DNA of 64,000 bases from NCBI RefSeq assembly GCF_000284375.1, contig NC_017249.1, positions 3,202,001-3,266,000 on the forward strand, given 5' to 3'. The number at the start of each line of letters is the position of its first letter. Position 1 is the first letter of the stretch. Made by a program: the position numbers and the translations under genes. The DNA comes from Bradyrhizobium japonicum USDA 6. GTDB lineage: Bacteria; Pseudomonadota; Alphaproteobacteria; Rhizobiales; Xanthobacteraceae. The notes under the pieces are model-generated. The model ran no database searches, was not told the origin of the DNA, and was given only the letters and a program-made list of their open reading frames with translations. Of the stretch, positions 44,991 to 54,913 are shown one piece after another.

Positions 44991-45455
44991 TCAAAAGCGA
45001 TTCCAAATATCGGCGCTCCTGGACCATCCTCGCATCGCACTAGTCATCTCCTTCCGATCGTCGCGCAAGAGCGGCCAAAAGAGGGCGCCGGCCACGGGAT
45101 CGACGTAGTCCCACCACGCTCCGTTGACGATGAGCTCTTCATAAAGCTCAAGGCGATCGCGGCAACGCTGAAACTGGCGGGCGGCGCGAGCCGAGCACAA
45201 TTCGATGGCCGCGTAACGTTCTTCGCGAAATTCGGCGGCGTGCCAAATCATCAAGACGTCGGTCCGCCATTCCTGCGAGTTTGAGTACTCAAGTTCAGCG
45301 AATATCGGCGACAGCGCCAGTCGCAGGGGACTGTACCTGACGCCCAGATACGGCATCTCGGACTTCATGTAAGCTTGCATGGCGGGCGCGCGTTCAGGCT
45401 CTCGTACGGAATCGAGCGCCGCACGGATCGTGGCGGTCAGATCATTCCGTTTCAC
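44991..45455 (-). pseudogene. DNA alkylation repair protein AlkD-like, C-terminally truncated
   Basis: 154 residues with AlkD-type segments MQAYMKSEMPYLGVRYSPLR, REERYAAIELC, LYEELIVNGAWWDYVDPVAG and LLR, ending at ADIWNRF. AlkD proteins have about 230 residues, and the missing part holds the last HEAT repeats. At the cut (about 44995) a plus-strand frame (44934-45005, DDPVNFAQLVQFRAPANLS) is also broken, so the junction interrupts two genes. Confidence 0.72.
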
Positions 45456-45473
45456 GTGCGAGTTTCTCGTGCC

Positions 45474-45677
45474 TCAGCCATTGTCAGGAACGAGCAATGC
45501 CGCCCGTTCGCGGCAGAGGTCGTCGACCTTTGCCCGCATCCGAACAAGCAGCAGCTCGGCGGAGGCGGTCGCGAGGCCGGCCCTCTGAAGCATCCGGATC
45601 TCCCGCTCCTGGGCGCGGATGCCTCCACGCATCCGCGAGATCTCGCTGCGCACCCATTCGAGTTTCGCGGGTCTCAC
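45474..45677 (-). CDS. Small helical hypothetical protein
   Basis: A 67-residue coiled-coil-like protein (EWVRSEISRMRGGIRAQERE, then ELLLVRMRAKVDDLCRERA). It overlaps the upstream gene by 4 bases (ATGA) and is the last of a three-gene cluster. Function unknown. Confidence 0.65.
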   Translation of the reverse strand: MRPAKLEWVRSEISRMRGGIRAQEREIRMLQRAGLATASAELLLVRMRAKVDDLCRERAALLVPDNG

Positions 45678-45922
45678 AGCGCGCTCAGGTCGTCGGGAAC
45701 GTCGCCGAACCTCCGAATCAGCCTGGCGTCGCTGAAGTCGCCGCTCGACGGATCGCCGGTGCGCGAGAACGCCACGGCACCAGCGTGACCAGGCTTGCGC
45801 GACAGCGCCTCGGCCCGCATGACCGCAGCGTTGGCGCTAAGGCACTCGGTCGCCTCGCCGGCGGCCACGCCGTCGTCGGACAAAACGAACGGTAGAGCGA
45901 CGTAGTAGGTTACGTCAGTCAT
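45674..45922 (-). CDS. Small hypothetical protein
   Basis: An 82-residue protein starting TDVTYYVALPFVLSDDGVAA, with a helical centre and the end RLIRRFGDVPDDLSAL. The start (ATG 45922) overlaps the end of the gene before it and the stop overlaps the next start, so these genes are coupled. Rhizobial proteins with this opening are usually of unknown function. Confidence 0.68.
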   Translation of the reverse strand: MTDVTYYVALPFVLSDDGVAAGEATECLSANAAVMRAEALSRKPGHAGAVAFSRTGDPSSGDFSDARLIRRFGDVPDDLSAL

Positions 45923-46144
45923 TTGGCTCACCCTTCTGTCCGCGCACCCCCGAACCGTCCACCGGGGCGCAGCCCTTCGACAGCTGGCTCCGGCTCTCAC
46001 CGCACTGGGCCTCAATGAAGTCGTTGCCACGATCGGCACCTTCACGGCTTCCCAGGCGTCGCCGCGGCAGGCCGTGATCGCCTGGTCGACGGCGACGTCC
46101 AGATCACCGAAAGCCGGCTGGCCTCGCTTTGAGGTCGCGTTCAT
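45915..46144 (-). pseudogene. Small conserved-type protein, frameshifted
   Basis: The first frame (ATG 46144) reads LDVAVDQAITACRGDAWEAV and KVPIVA. The other frame then gives NDFIEAQCGESRSQLSKGC and a stop overlapping the next gene. One missing base near 46024 (T tract) would join KVPIVA and NDFIEAQ, a known small-protein pattern (VKALIVANDFLE) in rhizobia. About 77 residues when repaired. Confidence 0.65.
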
Positions 46145-46221
46145 TCAAATTTGTTCCCGCGTTGTTCACAAGAGTCAAGAGGCTCGGGTTCGGATTCTGT
46201 TGGCGCCGCGGCCGATAACCA

Positions 46222-46365
46222 ATGAATCTCAGGGACGAGCGGCTCGCAAAGAAGGCGGCCGCAGGTCAGAAGGAGATGCTGATGCCGATCGTAGGCAACA
46301 AGTCAGCCGCCAAGGAGGTGTCCGCGAAGAAGCCGGCCAGAGGCGCGCGGCGGAAATCAGCGTGA
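46222..46365 (+). CDS. Short Lys/Ala-rich reading frame
   Basis: 47 residues (NLRDERLAKKAAAGQKEMLM, then Lys/Ala/Arg-rich end). ATG 46222 has no strong ribosome site. The tail resembles disordered basic ends of DNA-binding proteins. It may be a real small gene or a fragment; weak support. Confidence 0.35.
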   Translation: MNLRDERLAKKAAAGQKEMLMPIVGNKSAAKEVSAKKPARGARRKSA

Positions 46366-46901
46366 AACATCCGTTGACGCTGGATGGACGATCTTCGCGC
46401 TGTACTCGGTGACGGGACCGGCCTTTTGTGGAGGGATGGATCGCCGGACCTCAATCGGCCAATAGCGAAGGATACGTCTTATGCCGAATGGTGCGCCGCT
46501 CCTCAGGCGAACATATCGGCGTGACCAAAAGGTGAGATCGAGTGCCCGTCGATTTCCAACTAACCCGGAGAAGTTTCCAGGATAGGCGAGACTCCGCGAC
46601 TGACGCGTGTCGTGTCATCATTCCGCAGAGAGCGTGGGAACGCGATTTCTCATCCGCCGAGCCGATCGCCCCTTTGGGTGATTTTCAGGTCCTCCGAGAC
46701 CGCGTTCAGAAAAGAACACGCGCTTTGAACCAGCACCTGCAACTCAATCGCGGTTGCTGGATCTCGCTCGGTTTGCAGCAGCAAAAGGGTTTCTCGTCGT
46801 CCAAGCATCTAGAATCTCCGGCCGAATCAGAGGCAAAAACGATGGCACAAAGCGGGGCCGCGATCCGAAGTCGGGGAGCTTGTCCCGGTTATTCACAGGT
46901 A
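46366..46901. other. Stretch without convincing gene
   Basis: About 535 bases between the small basic frame and the HIRAN remnant. Several open frames but none with family resemblance, and no RNA or repeat seen. Confidence 0.45.
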
Positions 46902-47144
46902 TGGGAGGGAGGGTGGAGTTCTTCAGAAAGCTGTTTGGCTTGGAGTGGACCAGCGGCTCGCGCCGGGGCGTGCCGGTGGTTGGAGAATCGCAGTTTCAAG
47001 ACGCGCTTCAGGTACTGTATCGGGCACGACATCAAGTTGAGTGCTATGTTGGTGCCCGAGGACGACAATCCCGCCGATCCTAACGCCGTGCAACAAGATC
47101 AAACGCCCACCCTCAAAAGAGGATGGGCGCGAGGTCACTTATGA
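46902..47144 (+). pseudogene. HIRAN-domain protein, frameshifted and truncated
   Basis: The first frame reads VEFFRKLFGLEW and RGVPVVGESQFQDALQ. The second frame continues YCIGHDIKLSAMLVPEDDNP and ADPNAVQ, which together form a HIRAN domain (a DNA-binding helicase-linked module). One extra G at 47011-47012 separates them. Similarity ends after NAVQ, so the last strands are gone. ATG 46902 or GTG 46914 may have been the start. Confidence 0.65.
47105..47131 (-). terminator. Hairpin terminator after the SnoaL-like gene
   Basis: Stem GCCCATCCTC / GAGGGTGGGC on the minus strand (one bulge pair) with a TTTT loop and a short TTTGAT tail, 16 bases beyond the end of the 47147-47626 gene. A moderate terminator. 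Confidence 0.5.
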
Positions 47145-47146
47145 CA

Positions 47147-47626
47147 TTATGACGTCCTACTTCTTCTCGGCGCTGGCTTCCTTAGCTGGGGCGGCTTCAT
47201 GCCGACGGTCAACTGGCGGATTTTTAAAGCGCCGCCTTCACGGATGTTGATGGAACCCCAGAACACCGTAACCTTAGTGGCGTCACCACTCTTAGGATCC
47301 TTGCCGAAGATGTCGGTCTCGCCGTTGGCAACGACCAGATCGTTGTTGATGACCGACATGTTGCCGACTCTGATCTCAATATGATCGGTGCCGTTCTTGA
47401 AGTTGTTTTCGTATACGGTCTTGAGATCGGAAAACACACCGCCCGGGTTGATCTGGACCCCGTCCTTTGTATAGAGCGCAGCGACACAGGCCGCGTCTTT
47501 CTTGGCGACGCAGTCGGTGTAGGCGACGGCTATTTTGTCGGCCTCCTGCTTGACCTCATCGGCCAGTGCCGGCGCAGAGATGAAAGCGGAAGAACACAAT
47601 GCCAAGAGCAATGAACGTCGCTTCAT
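47147..47626 (-). CDS. Secreted SnoaL/DUF4440-like protein
   Basis: A 159-residue protein with a signal peptide (SLLLALCSSAFISAPALA) and a SnoaL-like fold: VAYTDCVAKKDAACVAALYT, TKDGVQINPGG, VYENNFKNGTDHIEI, KVTVFWGSINI. ATG 47626 follows AGGGGAA. The last about 14 residues differ from an alternative frame ending PAKEASAEKK, so an indel near 47195 is possible. Probably a periplasmic binding or isomerase-like protein. Confidence 0.78.
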   Translation of the reverse strand: MKRRSLLLALCSSAFISAPALADEVKQEADKIAVAYTDCVAKKDAACVAALYTKDGVQINPGGVFSDLKTVYENNFKNGTDHIEIRVGNMSVINNDLVVANGETDIFGKDPKSGDATKVTVFWGSINIREGGALKIRQLTVGMKPPQLRKPAPRRSRTS

Positions 47627-47911
47627 AACAACTTCCCCTCTGGTTGCGATGCACAATTGCATCGCGACGTCCTCCCAACGTAGGACGCTGCGTTGCATTT
47701 GTTCCGAGGGGCATTTTTCGTTAGGCTATAATTCTACCGGTTTGCGAGCATACGCCATTTTGCAGGGCTTGGCGCGCCAACCTTGATCATCGAGGACGGG
47801 GGCGGGCATTCCTCGAAGAATGCAGCGAATGCGGTCGGGAAAGACAGGCGTGTTGACGCATGCCACAGATGAAAGTGTCTCTCTCGACGCGCGCGATGGC
47901 CTACTTGTTCA

Positions 47912-48208
47912 TCATCCGGCGGATCTTCCAATCGAGATCCCTGGCGTTCTCTTCTTCGCAACGGCCTGCTTCGCCATCGACATAACGTTCGGCCCCGACG
48001 GCTCCTGGCGGACGCGTTCTTGCGGCTCCTTTATGATTCGCCGCAGATCCGCTGCCACGCCATCCAGCACCGCGCGCTTCTCCTTCATCCGCTTGCTGTG
48101 ATTGTAGACCTTGCCGGTAACGGTTGGCACGATCTGCTCCGATTTTTTGCTCGCGGCGTGGTCGAGGCATTTCGCGATCCATGCATCGTCAAAGCCCAGA
48201 TCACCGGT
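47912..48208 (-). pseudogene. Tyrosine integrase C-terminal fragment
   Basis: About 98 residues reading LGFDDAWIAKCLDHAASKK, then IVPTVTGKVYNHSKRMKEK with the catalytic Tyr, and RAVLDGVAADLRRII. It begins directly after a stop; the Arg and HxxR parts are missing. It lies next to a tRNA-Lys core copy (48461) and the tRNA-Gln fragment, so it is the remnant of an integrase from an element inserted here. Confidence 0.72.
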
Positions 48209-48460
48209 GGAGGCTCACGGACTGCTTCTCTGCTTCAGCTCCCAGAGCCGGCACGCCTCCGCCTCGCAAGAGGGCATCACCGGTCGTCGGCGGGATGAGC
48301 TTCGCCCGCCGCCGAGGGCAATGTCGACACCCACTATGTTGGTGGTCTTGGTCGGCGGCGTCTCGCCCGTCAACGCCGATCTGGTGTTCGACATGTTTAG
48401 CGATTGTCTGAGCTCAGTGGTGCGACCAGTAAGCCATTGATTGTTCTCAACCCGGGGCCG

Positions 48461-48475
48461 ACTCTTAATCAGCGG
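48461..48475 (+). other. Attachment core copy of tRNA-Lys
   Basis: 15 bases, ACTCTTAATCAGCGG, are identical to the anticodon-arm part of the tRNA-Lys fragment at 34377-34391. No further tRNA sequence follows. It could be a core of the same attachment site 14 kb away. Confidence 0.5.
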
Positions 48476-48574
48476 CTCTATCGGAAGTCCTACATAATCA
48501 ACTCCAATCGGCACGCGCAGCCCCTCAACTCCGTCACTTTCGAAGCTGATCCGGCCTGCGAGGTTCGCTTCTCC

Positions 48575-48690
48575 ATTTGGAAACGACTCCCAACCTATTG
48601 AAATTGTTAGAGGGCGTTTTGAGCCGTTTTTCCAAATGCGCTTTGAAATCGTTGAATAATCAGGCGGATTTTGATTCCGCCATTCGGAGG
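48575..48690 (+). repeat. 116-base direct repeat, copy A
   Basis: Aligns without gaps to 57661-57776 with about 80 percent identity (starting ATTTGGAAACGAC). The last part enters the tRNA-Gln fragment that continues to 48713. The two copies lie 9.1 kb apart and bracket groESL. Confidence 0.72.
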
Positions 48691-48713
48691 TTCGATCCCT
48701 CCCGCCCCAGCCA
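48663..48713 (+). other. Attachment-site fragment: 3' end of tRNA-Gln(TTG)
   Basis: 51 bases: anticodon arm with TTTTGAT (TTG), variable loop, T-arm GGAGGTTCGATCCCTCC, and acceptor strand CGCCCCAG followed by CCA. The sequence before it does not supply the 5' half, so it is not a functional gene but an integration scar. The antisense reading frame gives the familiar spurious protein that ends near GSNLRMAESKSA. Confidence 0.75.
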
Positions 48714-49055
48714 ATTGATATTGCTCACCAATTCGCAGTCACCGTTGCTCCATTTGGAAAGGGCGGATTCCGCCGTCCGTTGAAGAGACGTCGCTATTTT
48801 CGTTCGCCAATATTCAACGTCTTCCAGAAGCTCGAAATCAGTAATCGGACGGTGCTCGCGATTTTCGCACAACGATCGCTCAGGTCCCCTGAGGACAAGC
48901 TGACCACCTGATGGATTGAGCGCAGTACGCGTGACGGTCGTACCTTGTGAAAGGATCGCACCAAATGCCACCGCCCTACATTCAGCTCGTTAGTCATTTC
49001 ATCGGAGCCAACTAGCTGTTTGCTTGAGCCGATGGCGCGAGTCCGCCGAGGGCGA
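48714..49055. other. Stretch without convincing gene
   Basis: Open frames on both strands but none with a family or a ribosome site. It lies between the tRNA-Gln fragment and a small membrane peptide. Confidence 0.4.
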
Positions 49056-49163
49056 CTACCACTGAATAACTATTGCAACGACGATCAACAGCGCGAAAAA
49101 GATCGGCAGCAATACCGGAGGTACGAGCCACTCACGAACACTGAATCTATCGATATTCGACAT
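49056..49163 (-). CDS. 35-residue single-span membrane peptide
   Basis: ATG 49163 starts SNIDRFSVREWLVPPVLLP followed by IFFALLIVVAIVIQW and a stop, one clear hydrophobic helix with a charged start. A GGGCGG element precedes it by about 8 bases. Plausible small membrane protein of unknown role. Confidence 0.5.
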   Translation of the reverse strand: MSNIDRFSVREWLVPPVLLPIFFALLIVVAIVIQW

Positions 49164-49399
49164 TTGGGACCGCCCTTCAAAACGGCGGGAGCGCAACACT
49201 CTCAGTCACCGATAACAGCCAGGAGGACCCGCGGTGATATGAGGGATATGGTGACGCTCCGCGGAATCACGAGGCTGGTCGCTAGTTTAATTGTCGTGGG
49301 CAGGTTGTAATCCGATTCCAGAGTAGCCATTTACGTCCTAGCGCACCCAGATCGCTTTCAGCATCTCTTGCCGTTGCGCAAACTTGATCGGACCCAACC

Positions 49400-49660
49400 A
49401 TGATCGAGTTTCCAAACTATAGTCGTTCATATGACCGAACGCGCCATGCCGTGCGTTTTTGGGGATACGATAGCGCGCTAGAGGCATCGTTTTTCATAGA
49501 GGAAGACGCGCTGAGGCGACTTCAACCCGACGCTCACCCCAATGAATCGGGTTTCCTGAACGCATTCGATTCCAATCGTGATGTGATATGTGCCGCCGCT
49601 GCCAGCGTGTACGTCCGTGGCAGCAGGGGTTCTTACGATCTGGTCGCCGCTAATTTTTGA
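49400..49660 (+). CDS. DUF1488 protein
   Basis: An 86-residue protein ([20 protein letters not shown], then EEDALRRLQ), similar to DUF1488, a small family of unknown role. No clear ribosome site precedes ATG 49400, so the start is uncertain. It lies before groES on the same strand. A related protein is at 55.7-56.0 kb. Confidence 0.7.
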   Translation: MIEFPNYSRSYDRTRHAVRFWGYDSALEASFFIEEDALRRLQPDAHPNESGFLNAFDSNRDVICAAAASVYVRGSRGSYDLVAANF

Positions 49661-49763
49661 AACGAAGACTCACGTCTTAATGGACGCGGAAGACTCCGTT
49701 TACGGCACGTGGTTCGTTACGACTGCCAATCCAGAAATAATCACACAAGCCAGGGAGGGTTGC

Positions 49764-50081
49764 ATGAAATTCCGTCCACTCCATGACCGCGTCGTGGTCA
49801 AGCGCTTAGAGGCCGAAGACAAGACAGCCGGTGGCATCATCATTCCGGACACGGCCAAGGAGAAGCCCTCCCAGGGCGAAGTCATCGCCGTCGGCCCCGG
49901 TGGCCGCGACGAAGCCGGCAAGCTGATCCCGATTGACCTGAAGGTCGGCGACCGCGTGCTGTTCGGCAAGTGGTCCGGCACTGAAGTCAAGATCGACGGC
50001 GTCGACCTGCTGATCATGAAGGAAAGCGACATCATGGGCGTTCTCACTGATCTGCCGGCCGCCAAGAAGAAGGCCGCGTAA
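49764..50081 (+). CDS. groES: GroES co-chaperonin
   Basis: A 105-residue Hsp10. It starts [20 protein letters not shown], with the mobile loop [21 protein letters not shown] and [15 protein letters not shown]. It caps GroEL in protein folding. AGGGAGG precedes ATG 49764. No CIRCE inverted repeat was seen in its leader. groEL follows 141 bases later. Confidence 0.95.
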   Translation: MKFRPLHDRVVVKRLEAEDKTAGGIIIPDTAKEKPSQGEVIAVGPGGRDEAGKLIPIDLKVGDRVLFGKWSGTEVKIDGVDLLIMKESDIMGVLTDLPAAKKKAA

Positions 50082-50120
50082 GCGCCAGCCGGTTTTCCTT
50101 ACCCTGAGGATTCGGCGTAG

Positions 50121-51872
<1,752 letters not shown>

Positions 51873-51898
51873 GTCCAACCTGCAGCGCTAAAAAGCAA

Positions 51899-51932
51899 GA
51901 GAAAGGCCCGGCAGCGATGCCTGGCCTTTCTG
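51899..51932 (+). terminator. Rho-independent terminator of groESL
   Basis: Near-perfect stem (GAAAGGCCCGGCA / TGCCTGGCCTTTC) with a GCGA loop, followed by T-containing sequence, 27 bases after the groEL stop. Confidence 0.75.
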
Positions 51933-52110
51933 CATTGTCTTGCGCCTGATCGCGGTTGCCCTGCTCAATTTGCCACAGGCCGTAATACTGCCACGTCAGT
52001 ACATGGTTCGGATCGGCTTTCAGCGCGCGCTCGTACCAGACGTGCGAGAAGTTGGAGTCGCCGAGCTTGCAATAGGAATAGCCGATCAGATTGCCCTCGT
52101 TCGGGTGATC
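51931..52110 (-). pseudogene. TPR-protein fragment
   Basis: About 60 residues (NLIGYSYCKLGDSNFSHVWYE, RALKADPNHVLTWQYYGLWQ) with a TPR-like pattern; the neighbouring repeats are missing on both sides. It reaches into the groEL terminator region. Confidence 0.6.
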
Positions 52111-52297
52111 GCCGTGTGCTCGCCTGCGTATGGGACTGAGTTGAATTGCAGTAACGCTGCTTCCTTCGTCATGCCGGCCGGCGCCAGGCGCCATCCCGCA
52201 GTTTCGGAGCGTTTCACGATGCCCACGAATGATCCGAATTTCGGCAGGATAAGCGTCACGACGGCCGAACCTACAACAGCGGTTGCGCGCGACCAAG

Positions 52298-52531
52298 TCA
52301 TAGATCGCGTCGCGGATCATCCGTGGGATGAAATGGAAGATCCATGTCCACTGTAGAGTCAGGAACGAACGTATCTGCTACATAGTTTTTATCGACCGAA
52401 CCAAACCGGATAATAGTGTGCGTATAAATCCAGCCACCCGGCACCCTGAAACGAAATATGGTTTCGTCATACTGACCGGAGACATGATCTTTAAAGACTT
52501 CTTCGTGGGTGTGAAGCTTTTGCTTAGGCAT
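52298..52531 (-). CDS. Hypothetical protein
   Basis: A 77-residue soluble protein (PKQKLHTHEEVFKDHVSGQY, FRFRVPGGWIYTHTIIRFG, TFVPDSTVDMDLPF). Its composition is normal and the strand-rich centre looks like a small beta fold. ATG 52531 has a weak ribosome site. Its 5' end overlaps a transposase remnant by 8 bases. Function unknown. Confidence 0.55.
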   Translation of the reverse strand: MPKQKLHTHEEVFKDHVSGQYDETIFRFRVPGGWIYTHTIIRFGSVDKNYVADTFVPDSTVDMDLPFHPTDDPRRDL

Positions 52532-52775
52532 GAACGTCTTTCGAGTGCCGCTGCCAATAGCCACCAAAATCAACTGACTTGCCACGCTTCAAAGACAAAG
52601 CTGCGAGGCGGTTGACTTGCTCACCGTTCGGACGGCCGTTGTCCCCTCTCCAAGGCCGCTCGTGAGCATACCGAAAAAGGTACGCACCAGCAATGTGGTG
52701 ATGGATGCCTTTCAGTCGACTATCCAGGCCGTGATGGCAGCGGAGCCGATCGCGCATGCCTCCTCCGAAAGCCAT
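52524..52775 (-). pseudogene. IS1595-type transposase C-terminal fragment
   Basis: Reads SRLKGIHHHIAGAYLFRYAH and RPNGEQVNRLAALSLKRG, ending GYWQRH, the C-terminal pattern of IS1595 (ISXO2-like) transposases. The catalytic N-terminal part is absent and no terminal inverted repeats were seen. Confidence 0.55.
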
Positions 52776-53169
52776 CCGGTCATAGTCGTAGTGCCGAAAT
52801 CCCTCGCGTGAGCGGCATGTCCCGAGACCTTCTTACGAAACATCCGCCATCTGTTCGCTATGAGCGCCCCTCGCTTGGGAAAAGTCGGATTAGGTTACAC
52901 CACTCGGCGAAGAGTCACGCCGTCTCATCCGCAGCTGGAAGATGATTGCTAATCAGGCGGCCCTCCAAGAGATCAGAGAGGCGCAAAAGTCAGCCCGCCT
53001 CAATTTGGGGTGGTCTCCGTATTTGAGCCCGGTGTCTTCTTCGTACTCCTACCGAGAGAACGGCCAATCTTAAGGTCAAGCCTCCTAACTTGAATTGGCT
53101 AGGAACCCAATTAGCTTTATCAGGATTATCGTCCCACTTGGAGGACAAGGTGTGGGCAAAGATAAATCA
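52776..53169. other. Intergenic stretch, no gene seen
   Basis: Only short unsupported frames between the transposase remnant and a small gene. Confidence 0.45.
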
Positions 53170-53343
53170 ATGTCGTTTTGGACGCCTGAGAAACTGGGTG
53201 AAAAAGCTAAAGAAGACGCTGAGAACGACAACTATAGTCCACCACATTCATGGTGGCCCGGCCGATACAGCGTTGGTACCGAAGCCCGCGACAGGTACGA
53301 TCGAGCTTTCAACCTTCATCACAGCGACAAGGACGAGTACTAG
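53170..53343 (+). CDS. Small hydrophilic hypothetical protein
   Basis: A 57-residue protein (SFWTPEKLGEKAKEDAENDN, PHSWWPGRYSVGTEARDRYD, AFNLHHSDKDEY). No clear ribosome site. It ends at a terminator hairpin, which supports it as a transcription unit. Confidence 0.55.
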   Translation: MSFWTPEKLGEKAKEDAENDNYSPPHSWWPGRYSVGTEARDRYDRAFNLHHSDKDEY

Positions 53344-53366
53344 GCCGCCCCCGTTGGCGGCCTCTT
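53343..53366 (+). terminator. Rho-independent terminator
   Basis: Stem GGCCGCC / GGCGGCC with a CCCGTT loop and TCTTTC after the stem, at the stop of the small gene. Confidence 0.6.
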
Positions 53367-54243
53367 TCATTTCATAACGTCTGGCGGAGGCGGGAGCCCT
53401 GAGCCTTTCGAATATTCAGTCCTGTCCCGATCAGGACACTCGATTCAAATTTGGACGGAACGATTGATCTTGGGAGTTCTTGGTCCTCAGCAATCGGTGA
53501 TTTATCTCCGAAAGCAAGGCCGGCCGATCGGTCGACATTTTGCCCAATGCCCGGCGGAAGGTTTCAAGCGGCCTCAGATGCCATCCACACTGAGGCCGTT
53601 TCCTTGGACCCGCAGAACCGGAAATTAGGGCGCTCCTGGAACCAAAGCGGGTGCAAAAAAGGCCCCAAGCCTCGGGTGAAAGCCCGCGCTCGCTAAGAGG
53701 CGCTTGTTCTTAGCAACCGGGAGCAAACCGGGCAACGCAAAGAAAACCCGCTCATGGCCGCATGGCGCACAAATGAGTCGACCTGCAGTCGGGCGTACTC
53801 TTCTTAGGAGGCGTCTCTCGCTTGCCGAGGCACCGGTGTCAGGTCGCTGATCGGCACCGGACGGCCTCCCAAGCGAAAAGCCCGGCCGTGAGGGCCGGGC
53901 TGATCGGCAATATATTCCAAGTCAGGCAATGCACGGAATAAATCGGGGAGAGACGTCGCCGTCTGTTCAAAAAGGAACACCTGAACCGACTATTGGCGGC
54001 CGCCCGCGCTCAACTGCGAAAGGCAGAGAATTTCACGAAGGCCCTTTATTTCCAGCAGCATCGCGGGGCAGATACTCGCCGTAGGGCACAGGCGCACACC
54101 ACCGCAGCGAACGGCGCATCAGGCCATCCCGAGAGTGTCCGTACGCGATTGAGTGAGCAATTTGGTACAGACGCCGATCGCTCGACGTGTCTAGCCTCCT
54201 TAACGGGTGAAGCTCAACATGCCTCTAACGCAAGGTGAAAATC
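53367..54243. other. Gene-poor stretch with a minus-strand terminator hairpin
   Basis: No gene supported. At 53877-53901 a strong hairpin (AGCCCGGCC / GGCCGGGCT) with T tract on the minus strand resembles a terminator, but no minus-strand gene ends there, so the gene it served may be lost. Confidence 0.45.
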
Positions 54244-54627
54244 ATGGAAATCTCCAGGGAGACAAAAGCTGCCGTGCGGCCGGCACTGTGGGGAGCCGTG
54301 GCCGGAGCAATTGCTCTGACAATCGTGGGGTTCAGCTGGGGCGGCTGGGTGACGGGTGGGACCGCCGAGACGCTCGCGAAGAATAGTGCTGCGACGGCTG
54401 TCGTTGCAGCTCTCACACCCATCTGCGTTGAGAAGTTTCGACAAGCCGCTGATGCGTCGGCGAACTTGGTCGAAATGAAGAAGGCTACCTATGCATGGGA
54501 CCAGAGCAAGTTCGTCGAAAAAGGCGGTTGGGCCACGATGCCGGGAAGCGCTGAGCCAAACTCAGCCGTTGCAAAAGCCTGTGCCGAATCGCTTGGTAGC
54601 CAGAAAGCTGCGGAGCTGCGTGGATAG
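54244..54627 (+). CDS. Hypothetical membrane-anchored protein
   Basis: A 127-residue protein with an N-terminal hydrophobic helix (LWGAVAGAIALTIVGFSWGG) and a soluble part (TPICVEKFRQAADASANLVE, QSKFVEKGGWATMPGS) probably in the periplasm. AAGGTG precedes ATG 54244; GTG 54235 is less likely. Function unknown. Confidence 0.7.
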   Translation: MEISRETKAAVRPALWGAVAGAIALTIVGFSWGGWVTGGTAETLAKNSAATAVVAALTPICVEKFRQAADASANLVEMKKATYAWDQSKFVEKGGWATMPGSAEPNSAVAKACAESLGSQKAAELRG

Positions 54628-54913
54628 TCAGGCAAGTTCCGCGGAAATCTGCGCATAGACGAGGGGGCTCTTGCAAAGCTGACCAGACAGTCGTCGCTAG
54701 ATGGTCAAGCCTCGAAGTTCGTCGTATCGACTTTGAACGAAGAACTCGATGAGGCCGAAATCCGTGAAGCCCACGTCGAGCCGAACGCTTCCTCTCTTGT
54801 CATTTCAGTTCCAATTTGCCGCACGCCACGCGGCTTCCAACAGATGAACATCCTTTCAAAATATGGTAGTATGACAGTGTGTTGACGGCCCAGCGAACGA
54901 GAGTACGGCCTTG

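Noticed and set aside
48660..48971. Minus-strand 103-residue protein
   Set aside because: Its end (GSNLRMAESKSA) is the antisense translation of the tRNA-Gln fragment, a common false call.
49690..49720. Possible sigma-54 promoter (CGGCACG with TCGTT) before groES
   Set aside because: Two mismatches in the essential -24 and -12 bases and no NifA site (TGT-N10-ACA) found upstream.
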